A program made the translations under genes and the position numbers. The notes beneath the pieces were generated by a model. That model was not told the origin of the DNA. It made no database searches and saw nothing but the letters and a program-made list of their open reading frames with translations. A stretch of DNA of 64,000 nt from Ifrita kowaldi (lineage: Eukaryota; Chordata; Aves; Passeriformes; Cinclosomatidae), in assembly GCA_013398055.1 (NCBI GenBank), contig VZRS01002624.1, positions 1-64,000 of the forward strand, given 5' to 3'. This document shows, in pieces, positions 11,936-24,031 of the stretch (position 1 is the stretch's first letter; each line of letters starts with the position of its first letter).

Positions 11936-14082
11936 TTAGGATTTTCTGTATCCCATCATGTGAGACACAGTCCCTGCCACACTAATCAAGAATTTCAATA
12001 TAATTATTCCTTTTTGAATGTTGTGTAAGACGTTGATAGGTATGTTTTCTGTAAATTATAAGTTAGGTATGTCAAACAGTAGAGAGAAGGTACCTTGCAA
12101 TGGAAAAACTGAAATAAGGTGTACATTATAGCATGCAGAGTGAGGTACAAACAGTGTATTTCCATATGCTCTCTTTTTTTTTAATTGTCCTTTCAAATAT
12201 TTTTGCCATGTAGGTGTTGTCAGTTTTTGTACCATACCTTATCTTTTGCATGGACTCTCACAAGAACAAATGTTATGTCTATGCAGCCAAACAAAGGATT
12301 GTCAAAGAGAAAGTTGAAGAACAACCCTTTGTTGCAAGTCAATACGTGTATCTATATATTTATGTATAAATATTTATATTTCAGGGAATTACAGGCTGCT
12401 GTGAGAGGATTGTATAGAAGACTGAATGATCAGCCTTGTTTTAGCCTTTGAAACATGACTTTATTGGATTAATATTTTTAGACAAAGCACACCTCAAACG
12501 ATTAGTTCCCTTTTGTTTGTAATCATTATTATTACATATTCGGAGCAGTTATTCCTTAAAAATCCTATCTTAAAATAACCCCTGATTGTCTGCACTAGTT
12601 CTCTGGCTCTGTTCCTAACTATGTCAACCTTTCCAAGACACATGTGCTATGGAAAGGATGATACTATCAATCTGGGTGCAAGTCAGTCAGTGCCACTAAA
12701 GCCAGAGATCTCTCCTTGTTTTGACACTCTAGACAGAGCATGGGTGACCTTGGAGAAGCCACTGAGCAAACAGTGAGTTTTTCTGTTTTGGCTGTTGGAT
12801 TAAGAAACTGCCACCCTTAAGAGCTCATTCCTAGCCTCCCTATTGTATTTATTTGTCTACAGAATTTGAGATTTATTGATCTAGAGCAAAAAAATTGCAT
12901 GATGATTTAGTGTACTCACCAGAGGATGGGTGTGCTCACATCCTGTCCCTCTTTAAGCCTTGTTTATACGGAGGGTAAAAAAATGTATACTCACAGCATT
13001 AGCAATTTCCGCTTCTAGATATTGGGACTGGATTGCAGTTTATTCTCAGAAATAGTAATGTTTTTGTCATCCGGTTTAGTTTCACTAAATCTTCCCATTT
13101 TTGGAAAATCAGGAAGAGATACTCATCAGCCTTGCTATTTTTGGTTTATTTATTGTTGTTTTGTCCTATAAGAACATTCTTTAATACAGTTGTAGATGTT
13201 TTCTGAAGGCATTGCAAGTTATTCAGAATTTGTTGTCCAGTGTGTCTCCATGAAAGAGCATTTTTAACTTCATTAACAAAGTCAAAATGCAAGCTTGTGG
13301 TGTTAATGTACAAGTAAAAGAAGCATTTCTTCTGACACTGAATAAATACATTTTGGCCAAAAGATCTGTTCTGGGAATCCATACAAAATTACAGACATGC
13401 TGTGCTAGGTTTTTAGAAATGAATAGCAAAGGTATTTTTTGCCTTGACATTTGTGCAAATGGGACAGAATGAACCATGAAGACGCTTCATCATCCACGTA
13501 CACTGTCTCAGAAGGGTGTGTTGCTCTTCTTTTCACTACAGCTCTGCATTGTCTCGTCCCTCCAGGGACACAACTGATACTAATCTCTGCACCTTGTGCT
13601 GCAGTCAGACACAAGCTTTATTAATAATGACAATGGCACATCCTTTGCAGCGTCTTCCTGCTTCACTTGGAGCCTTCTCAGATGTTATCTTCATTGTTTC
13701 ATAGTAGCTATAAATACAAAAGTATTTACAATGAATTGTTTCCAAACAATTAATTACTGAACTATGCACTAAGTTTATATTGGCTTTGTTACTCCCAAAC
13801 TCAAAACTGAGAGCAGAATCAGTTAGATAAATGCAATTCTTTACATTTGGTGCACAAAAGATATCTGATCTATCATCACGGAGTCATTTTAAGTTGCAAA
13901 ATATGAGGTAGCATCTTGGACGAATGTGCCCCTGGATAATTTCAGGTTGGAATACAAGCACTAAGTAGAAAAACCAACATACTTGAATTTTTTGTTTGGT
14001 AATTTTGTTTAAATTAGATTAATAATACTTAACATACATGCTACACCTTCTCTTGTTTGTAAGTCTCAAAGGAGTCTAGAAA

Positions 14083-14172
14083 TGGATAACACTACACATA
14101 TCAAAAAACGGAGATGCCAGAGATTAGTTAACATGCCCAAGTCACATTGCCCTTCAGAAGCAGACTGGGGAA
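14083..14172 (-). mobile_element. MIR-like SINE relic
   Basis: The order of words matches the reverse complement of the MIR core: AAAAAACGGAGATGCCAGAG, then ATTAGTTAACATGCCCAAGT, then CACATT. The MIR equivalent is 'acagatgaggaaactgaggc', then the 'ttaagtgacttgcccaagg' word, then 'tcaca'. It is highly diverged, as expected for a repeat that predates birds. Identification is by memory of the consensus and needs a profile search. Confidence 0.45.
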
Positions 14173-17100
14173 ATTAGGTCTTTAGCTGCTGAGACAGCAA
14201 AGTTCCACCTCTTTGGATGTTGTTGGAGTTTTTTGGTCATAGGTCTCAACAAAAAGACTGTATCTTAATAACAGATATGAATGAATACAATTAGGTAAAA
14301 GATATGTTTAACCTCATAAGGTTTTCTCTTTAATTTTCACACAGAAGTGGAAGCAAAAGCTCTCTGAATATTTGGAAAGGATCAAGTTTAATGTATTGAT
14401 TTTTAATGGTGTATCCCAGAGTTCATAAATTTGGCTAGCACTTACCTAACTACCAAAATTGTCAGTCGTATATTCCTTTCTGTAGCTCAGACAGCAATTA
14501 GAAACCTTTTTCTGAGAAAACTGAATATAATTCTGGGCTGTACATACTCTGTAATTGTTCCTTTTTGACCAAAAAATGTGAGAAATATGGTATTCTACAA
14601 AATATGGTATACTGTAAAACATGGTCTACTACAAAGTAATAACTCAGGCTTTTCAGATTAATTTGAACAGCAAAAGGCTTTGCTGAAAAGGATATTTGTG
14701 TGTAAAATAATGTACAAGGGATGGTATTCCTAGTACTCTACTAGAGTTTTCATGTGATGCTGAGTCAGTGTAAACAAGGTTTTTTCATTATGTGACGTGA
14801 CAGAGGTTGAAGTGATGTTTCTTCTACTGTCATGGCTGTGCTACTGAACTCCTTTGGTTACTCTGAGAAGCATTTTATTCACCATTAAAATGGGAATGCA
14901 AGCATAGGGAGGAAAAACTTTTTCAAACGTTTGAGGGCTATAGTAGAGTCCAACTGGCACAGAAAATGAAGTGCTGAGGCAGTGATGATCCCTGTCAATA
15001 TGTGCAAACCTAGAAGCCTTTAATTGCTAGTCATAATGGGAATTTTTTCCCTCCTTTATTCTTTCATAGCGTGTTCAGATAAACACGAGGTTGAGGACGA
15101 AGGAGGCTCAGGAGATGAAGCCATCCCAGAGGAGCTATCAGCAGGACAAAGGAGATGATGGAATTCCCCAGAACTCCACCTCTCACTCCTTCCATAGACA
15201 TGCAGTTTCTGTCTCTCTTTTCTTTCGGGAGGCAGGTTGCCAGGGGTAAGGCAATAGTAATTCCACTGGCACTGTGGATGCAAAGTCTTGTGCTTCTCAC
15301 TTTTACCATGGGAAGGTAAAACTAACCTTCAGTCAAACCCTGCAGTTCAATATGTGGTAGAGGATTTGAAGCAAAAGGGTTTTAGCAAGGTCCAGGGGAG
15401 AGTTGAAAGCAAAAGTGATTTTGAGTCTGAGAAATGTCATACCCTGAAGTACCAAGCACCCTTTCATGAAGGCGGCACTCAGAGCTACTCAGAGCTTATG
15501 TAAGAGGCACAGAAAACCCTTCAGAAAGCATCCTCTTTCAGCCCCAAACCTTTGGGATCATGAGCCAGGGCATGTTAAAGAAACTGCTAACTCCAAACTG
15601 CTGAGGGAGGAAGTCAGGCAGCTGCTGTTGGAGTATACACGTGAGGAAATGATGTCATGCAGCACAGGAGATATATCCTAACCATGATTGTCTGCATCAG
15701 ACCCTTCTCTTGAAAACATCAGCATCACCAGCACTACTTTTAGTTCCCTGAGAAATATTTTTGACTCTGCAGTGTCAGCCAGAGAGAGACAGAAATCCAA
15801 TTCCCTGTTCCAAAATGGGGAGCAGTGGTTCAAATGCATTAAGCTCTTGCCTAGATTGTATCTTGCCAAAAACTTAAGATTAATTATTAATTCTTCCTTG
15901 TTAAGTGCAGAATATGTGCTTGGTGGTCTGTAAGGCATTTGGAGAGCCAGCACCTACAGCTAATTGCTTTCAATTTCCATACCTGACCCTTAAGAGCCAT
16001 GCTTTCCTATCCCATTGAAACTTTGTTTGAATGAACAAGGTAATTTCAAAGACAAACAATTTACACAGAAAGATTCTGGCGGATATAAATATTTAAATAC
16101 CAGTTGTCTCAACTGGATATAGAAAGGAGAACTGACATGAATATACCTGCAAATGGAAACACAGGAAAGTAAAATTCTGTAGTTGTATATTCATTGTCAG
16201 TTCCTGGTTATAATCATTATACTTTGATTGTTATTTCTGGTTTGTGGGAATAAAGAGAAACTAAATTTTTTTGACAATAGGGTTTGGAAAGAAAATGAGA
16301 CATCTGTGGTCATGTTGGGATCTGAGTAAAGCCAGTAGTGCATCTTCCATTAACTTGAATTTAATAGGATCTAAATTTGATTTAATTCTCAGTTTTCTGT
16401 AATGCATTTTATAATGTAGTTTAAAGAGGCTCCAAATTTGAGACAATAAAACATTTCCAAATACAATGCAGCTAATATTCAAATACTACTTATCCCCAGA
16501 GGTATGTTATAGTGGTTGATACAGATGTCAAGAGAAACAGCTCTCAAAGCTTGCTGTCATTTAGAATGACTTGGTGTGGCTGCTATGGCTATGCTGGAGC
16601 TGCAGCTAAACAGGTCTTTCATTGGCAAAGCTTACGCTCATTTTCCAGACAGAGGAAGTCATGCTAGCAGAAGATATTTTTGGCATTATAAGTCAATAAC
16701 CATTAAGCATTTCTGTTACTTGTTTTGTGTGACTCATTCAAGTGAAGTCCCAGTCTCACCTGCCACTCTGCAGTATCTGTAACACAGGTGTCACTGCTTT
16801 GGACAATGGAGAGTAGGGCCCCCTATCAGCTGTGCCAGGCACAGGGTGTCCCCAGAATAGGGAAGCGTGACCTGGGAGCAGAGTGTTAACGCTTTCTACA
16901 AATATCAGAGACTCACAGAAGTCTGTCTAGAAAAATGCTTTTTTCTAACTGCACCCTCTTACCATGTTCCTGCTTTGATTTTATTTTGCAATCATTCAGT
17001 GCAGAAAATAAAAAAAGAGGGATCTGCTTATTTTGGTGGGTATAATAAGGTTTCATAGAGACTTAACTATTTAACTAAGAGGGAATTAATAGATACAGAA

Positions 17101-18892
17101 AGTTTACTTCAGTAACACAAGAAGTGCACAAAAATTTGAAAGAAATAGTCTGAGAATGTGAGAGATGAGCCTGAATGCTAGTAGTTACATGGAAAGAGAG
17201 TCTGATGAAGCTTTGCAGTAGGCTGCAGGAGGAGAAGCGTAGCTGCTGTGTGCCACAATGTCTCCTCTGACTGAAATAAAGTATTCAGAAGAGTGTGCTG
17301 AATATACTCTTGTCACTGCTCATACTTGCTGCAGTTACTTCTTGATTGTGATAGAAGTAGCAGGGCAGGGTGATCCATATCCCTGTCATTCTGCACGCAT
17401 GCATTTTGCAATATGATAAGAGCGACAATGCAAGCCCACTGGAACCTGGCGTTTGTTTCATTTTTTTCTATTTCTGTATAAAGGGTATAAATTAGGGGGA
17501 AAAAAGTGCCTGAAAAACCTGTTCTTATGCTGTAATAAGGTGGTAGTGGGGAAACTATTTTGCCTGCTCCTTGTAAAGGAATGCTTTGTTTTACAACATT
17601 ATCAATTGAGTGCATGCTTCTAATGCAACTTTTTTATCCACTTATTTTTGGAGGACTGCAACATATGTTTTTCCTCTTCCACTTTTTAATATTTTGGTCT
17701 CTGGTGAATACACATACAAAAACTTCCTTCCTTTAGTTAGAGTCCACAAATGAAAAGCTTTTCTTTCTCTGATTGCAGATTAGCCTGCCAAGAAACAAAC
17801 TCTAACTGGAGAACATCACTTTAATTTATTTATGGGATACAGATGACAAGGAAGTCTGTCCCCTTCTCAGGCTTTTTGGAAAGCTTTGGGCTGACCCAGC
17901 CCAACAGAGTTCATATGGCAAAGGCAAACTATGCCAGGAACCAAAGCCAATAGTCACTGCAAACCTCTGAACCAAAACATTCCTTTAGTGCTTGAATTTC
18001 CCTATAATTTGTGTAGATTCCCTTTTTGTCAATGAGGCTTGCAGTGGATAACTAGCTTAGTGCAATCAGACTAAACAACTGCGCTATTCATTCAGCAATT
18101 AGATAATAGCAGTAATGCATGCTTTATGGTTTCCGTTCTTCATTCTTTCCTTTCTTTTAAAGTCCTTGGAGACAAACCCTGGGATGTTTGGCAAAGAGGA
18201 GGCTCCTGCTGAAAGATGTCTTTTTTTTTTTTCATTTAGTGTTGCTAATAAGTTCTATTCTCAGAAGCAGATCATCAGATCTACATAGGAAGAAATGATC
18301 AGCTGGAGAAAAAGCAACTTTACAGTCATTTACATAAATGAACATTCACTTTGATCTATTTCAGTGCTGGAGGAAGAACTTTTTTTAATCACCAGCAGCA
18401 TATGGCTTAATTTAGAATAAAATAAGTATATTTTGAATGCAAGTAGTTTAAGTATAAATATAATAAGGCATGTTTGCTCTATAAATGACTTGAGAGGGGC
18501 GTAGTGCTAAAAGTAGAGAATTTTGCTTTTGTTGCAGAAGATAAGTCTTTGTGAAAGGGCAGGCTTCAGTGCTTCCGCTTTCAGTTAGAAGTTTAAGCTT
18601 TGGCCAAAATCAGCTGTGATTTTTACCCTTTCCTTACTGCTGCACATAACTTTTCTGTGTTTGAAAAAAGGAACATATATGTGTGGTGAACTCGATGACA
18701 TTGGTAATGATCCTGTTAACTAAGGGGCAAAGTTCAACTTTGTGTGTATTAGAAAAAAAAAAAAAGTTTAACCATGTCGATAAAAATATTATACTGCTTA
18801 GGAAATGTTCTCTTCATATTGTTGGAAAGTAAATGGTTGCTTAACTACTATCTTTGCCTTTTCTTATTCTGGCATTTCTTCCTTTGTTTTAC
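14173..18892. other. Non-coding stretch, no gene recognised
   Basis: Contains two successive frame-1 open stretches at 15466-15681 and 15688-15933, separated by stop codons, with somewhat coding-like but unidentified composition (see findings). A further possible MIR-like patch lies near 14850-14910. Nothing else stood out except ordinary AT-rich sequence. Confidence 0.5.
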
Positions 18893-18970
18893 ACCAGTTC
18901 TGTCACTAAGCTTCTGTGTGACCTCAGACAGATCAAATAAATTCCCTGTACTGCAGTTTCCTTATTTAAG
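18893..18970 (+). mobile_element. MIR-like SINE relic
   Basis: The sequence CTGTCACTAAGCTTCTGTGT, then GACCTCAGACAGATCAAATAA, partly repeats the MIR core 'ctagctgtgtgaccttgggcaagtca'. It is followed by CTGCAGTTTCCTTATTTAAG, matching 'cctcagtttcctcatctgta'. Order and spacing agree with MIR on the plus strand. It is old and diverged. Confidence 0.55.
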
Positions 18971-19984
18971 GGCTAATCCAAACCCCACCAAACTCAATGT
19001 GGGCACTGAGAGACAAGTACTGGCAGATTTAGCTGTTGTAGCTTAAAGCATTACAGCACACAGATGTCTTTGCTATCTCTTTTTAAAGGATTACTTCCCC
19101 AACAGGAGGCAAGGAAGGATAGTACCTGAGCCATGTGTCCATCACCATGGTTTGCTGTAGAGAATACTAGATTAAATTGCAATGAAAGTATGTGCTCATT
19201 AATAAACTGAGCTGTAAATGTGACAGTGGAGGGACAGACTCATATCCTGTTCTGATGTTCTGCAATATTGGTGATGACATAAGACAGATGGCCAAGTCAA
19301 AACCATAAGGTAGTTACTCCTCTAATTATAAACATGAAAGATATCTGCCACTGTTTTGAAAATCCTATCTGCATACCTCAGAAATGTTAGAAAATGCTGA
19401 TTTCTTTAAACTGCTTGAAGATCCCGATAAAAGGCAATGAATAACAATAAAGAATCATTGCACATTTCAAGGGAAGAATGGTTACATTTAATTTTGAAAT
19501 GCTGAAAGGAAAAGACATGGGAAAAAGGAATTTGCAGCTGACTGCAAGCACATTGGATTTCTATTCAGACCACTTCAATTGGTTTCCAAATATGCTGTTG
19601 TGAAACACCTTTCAGCATAAGGATAGTAATTTTTCTCACAATGACAATCAGTAATGACAGTATGAATGTTTGTGAGGACTTGAAACGGAACTAGAGAAAG
19701 ATAGAGTAATGAGAAGCCAGTAGGGCAGCTGGCATTCCAGTATAGTTTGTACTAACCACTGAGTTGAAATACCTTCCTAATGTTGGGACACACCTCGGAA
19801 GCTGCTCTAGTGCCTCTCTAATCATCCACTTGAGTTCAGTGGGTTCAAGGTCACTCCAGCTTTCTTAGATATTTCGCTGAAGTGCTTGTGATCAGAGTCT
19901 TGTTGCCCTGGGTTTCCTGTCTTGTCAGTGGTCAAAGACAGATGAATTAACTGGCTTTCTTTCCATGGTGAGTGCTTGAAGAAG
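18971..19984. other. Non-coding stretch, nothing recognised
   Basis: Ordinary AT-rich sequence without a convincing gene, repeat or regulatory motif. Confidence 0.5.
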
Positions 19985-20236
19985 GAGAAACAAGTGACAA
20001 GACAAGAGGAAATGGCCTCAAACTGTGCCAGGGGAGGTTTAGACTGGATATTAGAAAAAGTTTCTTCAGTGAAAGGTGGTCAGGCATTTGAACAGCCTGC
20101 TGAGGGAGGTGGTGGAAGTGTTAAAAAAATTATGTCCATGGTGCTTGGTAACACAGCTTGGACGTGAACATGGTGGTGCTGGTTTGCTGTGGGATTTGAT
20201 GGTCTTAGAGAGCTTTCCCAACTTTAATGTTTCTGT
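19985..20236 (+). mobile_element. Diverged CR1 LINE 3' fragment
   Basis: The plus strand follows the 3' part of CR1: 'ACAAGAGGAAATGGCCTCAA', then GGGGAGGTTTAGACTGGATA, then a remnant of the 'ggcactggaacaggctgcccaggga' segment (GCATTTGAACAGCCTGCTGA), then 'TGGGATTTGATGGTCTTAGA', then the terminal CCCAACTTTAATG. The final TTCTATGA repeats are lost. No open frame for a CR1 protein remains. It is older than the copy at 22000-22987, judging by its divergence. Confidence 0.8.
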
Positions 20237-21999
20237 GCAGTATGGGGAACTGAGCTGTGGTCTGCCTTTTCTCTGCTGTCACCTTAGAGCAGCCTTATTG
20301 TTACAACAGACAAATTTAAGCACTGTTTTGCCAAAGGCAGAATAGTTCAGAGTTTTTGTTTTCAAGTCTGAAGCTGCAATCATTATGCAAATTCTTTATA
20401 TTACTTTTTCTTTAGTTGGACCAAATATAATATGATATTGGTAAGAGTAGCAAGACACAATGTGAATGGTACCAGATCATAGAGGGCTAACAGTATAGGA
20501 TCAAAACAATATTGGTTTAGATGTTACCAAAAAAAGAAAGAAATTTTACTCCCACTCTACTGAAAATCAATAGAACTAGTGATATCTGCTTGTTAATTAT
20601 TGAGGCCTGCCTTGCAGTAGTGGATGAAAATCAAAAATTTCAGAAAACTGTTGCTAGTGATTAGATCATGTACCTTACTTAACCTGAGAGAAATCAGCAG
20701 TTCCAGAACAGAAACACTCCCATATGATAACAGTATTTGTTCAGTAAGCACACTCCTTGCAACACAGGAAGACAGAAGTGGAACAGCTGTTTCTGTAGGT
20801 TAAGGCTAAGGGAAGAAAGAATAAATTTATACAAAATTATCTTGTGGGAGAAAAAAAAATGAATGCAAAATTCACATAAAAAACAGTGATATGAAAAATG
20901 TACTGTTTATTTTATAATAGAAGCATTCTTACTGAATGGAGTATGGCATTGGTTGCGTTCTGGCTGTAGTGAAGCCTTGGAAATAAATGTGTGGTTTTAC
21001 AGGATATAGGCTATCATGCTGCCTTTGAGCTTGGTGTTTTTCACTTCTGGGACATAAACAGTTACCAGTAATACATCATGAATAAATTTACTTTATTCAT
21101 ACTGCTTAGAGTACAAATTTGAAATGTGTCATTATTTGAAGTTTGGTGTAAGTCTCAATTGAAACATTAAACTTCTTATGAACTGGAAATCTTGGAAATC
21201 CTTCAGAGGAAGGTTTTTATTTATGATATTGTAGTCAGTGTTTCCATTATTTCCCCCTGTTTTCAGGGATTTATAACTTAGTTGTAAAAAAATCATTCTG
21301 GACTGAAATTTGGCATATGGGATTGAACTCAAAGAATGATGTTTTTGCTCAGTTCGAAAATAAGTCTGGTCACACATAAACTGGAGGATATAGAAATGAT
21401 TAAAAGTATTCTTTAGGGGTTGTTTTGCTTTATTATTTTGTTGCATTGCATTGTACCATTTTCTACAATTAATTCTGCATTAAAACACTATATTTCATTC
21501 CACATTCCTGTCTCTTGGATAAAGAACAAAGTGATGATGGCCGTGTTTACCACTATAATGTAGTATGGTTGAGTGTTTCTGTAGCCCCTAGAAAAAATGA
21601 ATTACCTCTCCTGAGTAGATAGCTCACTAGTTTGTTATATAGATGAAATCTAAGCAGACAAAATGCCAATAGAATGCCAACTTTTGCCAACTAGACATTG
21701 CCAAAAGCCAAACAGCCAAGAATAAATAAATATGTAAATAAATAAATTCCCAAATTAGAAAAGAAAAAAACCAAACCCAAACCCAAATCAAAGCTCTAGA
21801 TGATACTAAGTAGTTTAGAGGCAGCATAGCTAAGGCATTCTAATTTCTGCAGTCAAGTATGGGATAGAGTGATACTATGGATTTTTCAGTATTTTCACGA
21901 TCCCCAGTTCTGCTCCTAGCTCAGAAAATGACAGCCTTTTCACATTCCTGTTACTTTCTCATTGTAATACCATAGTAATGATGATCAAGAAAAGAAAGG
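20237..21999. other. Non-coding stretch with an (AAAT)n-like patch
   Basis: No gene recognised. A low-complexity patch of AAAT/AAATA units, then A-rich and ACCC-containing sequence, lies at about 21720-21785. The rest is AT-rich sequence without visible features. Confidence 0.5.
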
Positions 22000-22114
22000 G
22001 CTCATTTCTGAGATTAGATGCTGCTCACAACTGTGCAAAGAAAATTTATGTGGCCAGAGCTCAATTAAAGTTGAAGCTGGCCAGTAGTGTGGGGGACAAT
22101 AAAAATAGCTTTTT

Positions 22115-22449
22115 AAAAGTATGTTAATAGCAAAAGACAGTCCAGAAATAACATTGGCCAGTTTCTTGATGAGGATGGTCACCTCACAAACAGTAACATA
22201 GGCAAGGATATTAACCTATTAGAGATCACTGAAAGAAGAGCCATGAAGATGGTGCAGGGGAAGTTGTACGAAGAGCAGCTGAGGTCACTTGGTTTGTTCA
22301 GCCTGGAGAAGAGGAGACTGTGGGGGGATCTCATCATTGTCAGGGGAGACACCTATCCCTTCTTCCTGGTGACCAGTGATAGGACCCAAGGGAATGGCTC
22401 GAAGCTGTGTCAGGGGAGGTTTAAGTTGGATATTTGGGAAAGGTTCTTC
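22115..22449 (+). repeat. First copy of exact 335-bp duplication (probable assembly artefact)
   Basis: Bases 22115-22449 appear identical to 22451-22785, at an offset of 336, with a single N at 22450 between them. The left copy ends mid-CR1 at GGTTCTTC and the right copy begins at AAAAGTATG. An exact repeat joined by one N is what results when two overlapping contig ends are placed side by side without merging. A 217-codon open frame at 22243-22896 exists only because of this duplication. Confidence 0.9.
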
Positions 22450-22450
22450 N
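22450..22450. other. Single-base assembly gap (N)
   Basis: One N between the two identical 335-bp copies. It marks a join between contigs rather than a biological base. Confidence 0.95.
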
Positions 22451-22785
22451 AAAAGTATGTTAATAGCAAAAGACAGTCCAGAAATAACATTGGCCAGTTT
22501 CTTGATGAGGATGGTCACCTCACAAACAGTAACATAGGCAAGGATATTAACCTATTAGAGATCACTGAAAGAAGAGCCATGAAGATGGTGCAGGGGAAGT
22601 TGTACGAAGAGCAGCTGAGGTCACTTGGTTTGTTCAGCCTGGAGAAGAGGAGACTGTGGGGGGATCTCATCATTGTCAGGGGAGACACCTATCCCTTCTT
22701 CCTGGTGACCAGTGATAGGACCCAAGGGAATGGCTCGAAGCTGTGTCAGGGGAGGTTTAAGTTGGATATTTGGGAAAGGTTCTTC
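22451..22785 (+). repeat. Second copy of exact 335-bp duplication (probable assembly artefact)
   Basis: Identical to 22115-22449. The true locus probably holds one copy, so the window is likely about 336 bp too long here. Confidence 0.9.
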
Positions 22786-22987
22786 ACTCAGAGGGTGGCT
22801 GGGTGCTGGAACAGGCTCCCTAGGGAAGTAGTCACAGCACCAAACCTGACAGAGTTCAAGAAGTATTTGAACAATACTCTCAAAAACATGGTGTGATTGT
22901 TAGGGCTGTCCAGTGCAGGTCCAGGAGTTGGACTTTGATGATCCTTGTGGTTCCCTTCCAATTCAGGATGTTCTATGATTCTATGAC

Positions 22988-23559
22988 TGTTCAGTATTAA
23001 TAGCTTGGGGTAAAATATCTGAATCCATAACGATATTGTAAAAGGATGAGAAAAGTCTGACATAGGATTGCAGAAAATCAACACCTAAGTTTGGTACATG
23101 TCTATGGATAAAGAAATACAAGAGGGCAGAAATGTGCACAGCAAGAAAGAGGGAAGAGGAATGAGAACAATAGTATGTGGACAGGGTTAGGGAGGATGTG
23201 GTTAAACTGTCAGAGATTAAGCAGTAAATTTAAGAACCTGGAGAGGGATCAGTTAAGAAAATCAAACCTGTAGTGTTGAAAAAGGGAAAAAATATATTCA
23301 GAAACATTCTTCAAGAAGTGTAAGAAAGATCATACTTGAGAGTGGTTTTATTTAATATTATAATTTGTGCTTTGTTGATAAAATGTTTGTGATGCAAAAT
23401 GAGGCATTGGCAACATGGTTAAACAATACAGAGCTGACAGACTGACAAACCTGAAGGAAAAGGATTCTAATAATTCCTGTTATCATGTGCAAGATGTCTG
23501 CCTGAAAGGGAAGACAGGATGTGCTAATTAATCACAGCAATGTGATCCAGTACTGGAAA
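22988..23559. other. Non-coding stretch, possibly part of an older LINE
   Basis: No gene recognised. The sequence runs into the CR1/L3-like relic that becomes recognisable from about 23560. Some of this stretch may be the more decayed upstream part of that relic. Confidence 0.4.
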
Positions 23560-24031
23560 AGGCATATGACACATAAAATATATCAGAGATACAGACTCAG
23601 ATGAGGTTTTGGTGGGGCCTCCGTCACATTACTTACAATTTTGACCATCCATGTTTTGAAATGTGTTAAGCTGAAACAAGAAGGAAGCAGGAAAGACAAG
23701 ATAGCTAGGTAAATGCAGAATCTGTCTTCTGAGAGGAAACTGAATAGGCATGGTATTCAACTTACTGAAATGAAGACTGGGATGAGGATTTCGTCACTGT
23801 CTCTAAATGTATTAAGGGCATAATGCCAGAAAGGCAAAAAGCTATGATGAGGGCCAATATTCGTATGAAAACTAGATGCATGTAAAATAACCAGAAATAT
23901 GTGCAAATTGGAAGAAAGTTTTTAACAACTGGGATACTGAAGCTCCAGAACAGATTGAATAAACAAACAAACAAGCAACATTCTCTAAATGGAACTTCAT
24001 AAGTTGATGAAGGATATCCTATGATATGAAT
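23560..24031 (+). mobile_element. Old CR1/L3-like LINE 3' relic
   Basis: A sequence of words follows the 3' part of old CR1/L3 elements in order. First comes GGTGGGGCCTCCGTCACATT (compare 'gaggcctccatcacagtactggtc'). Then AAGACAAGATAGCTAG, then GATTTCGTCACTGTCTCTAA followed by ATGTATTAAGGGC (compare 'gatatgattactgtctataaatatataaaggg'). Last is AAATTGGAAGAAAGTTTTTA followed by ACAACTGGGATACTGAAGCTCCAGAACAG in short pieces. It is much more diverged than the other CR1 copies here. No coding capacity remains. Confidence 0.5.

Larger units (their letters stand above)
6389..14082. other. Non-coding stretch with low-complexity patches
   Basis: No gene recognised. Visible structure: a T/G-rich patch at about 8700-8820; a C-run cluster at 10929-10948, whose minus strand has three G-runs of three or more and so falls short of a canonical four-run G-quadruplex; and a strongly purine-rich plus strand at about 11590-11935. 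A small exon-like segment at 11066-11118 is listed separately. The open frames here (up to 152 codons at 8363-8821, partly in the T/G-rich patch) have no recognisable motif. Confidence 0.5.
22000..22987 (+). mobile_element. CR1 LINE copy with internal deletion (and assembly duplication)
   Basis: The left part encodes the region just before the CR1 reverse transcriptase: peptides such as KKIYVARAQLKLKLASSVGD, KYVNSKRQSRNNIGQFL and DEDGHLTNSNIGKD. It then passes directly to the region after the reverse transcriptase: LLEITERRAMKMVQGKLYEE, QLRSLGLFSLEKRRLWGDLI. The catalytic domain between them is missing, and the junction (about 22205-22225, repeated at about 22541-22561) is in frame. The 3' end is complete: TTGGACTTTGATGATCCTTG, GGTTCCCTTCCAATTCAGGA, then a TTCTATGATTCTATGA tail at about 22970-22986. 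A stop and frameshift lie just upstream of 22115. The element is further disturbed by a one-base N at 22450 and an exact 335-bp repeat, which I read as an unmerged assembly overlap. Confidence 0.85.

Noticed and set aside
22243..22896. 217-codon open frame as a novel protein
   Set aside because: It runs through the N and the duplicated 335-bp block. Without the artefact it is just the remnant of a CR1 protein.
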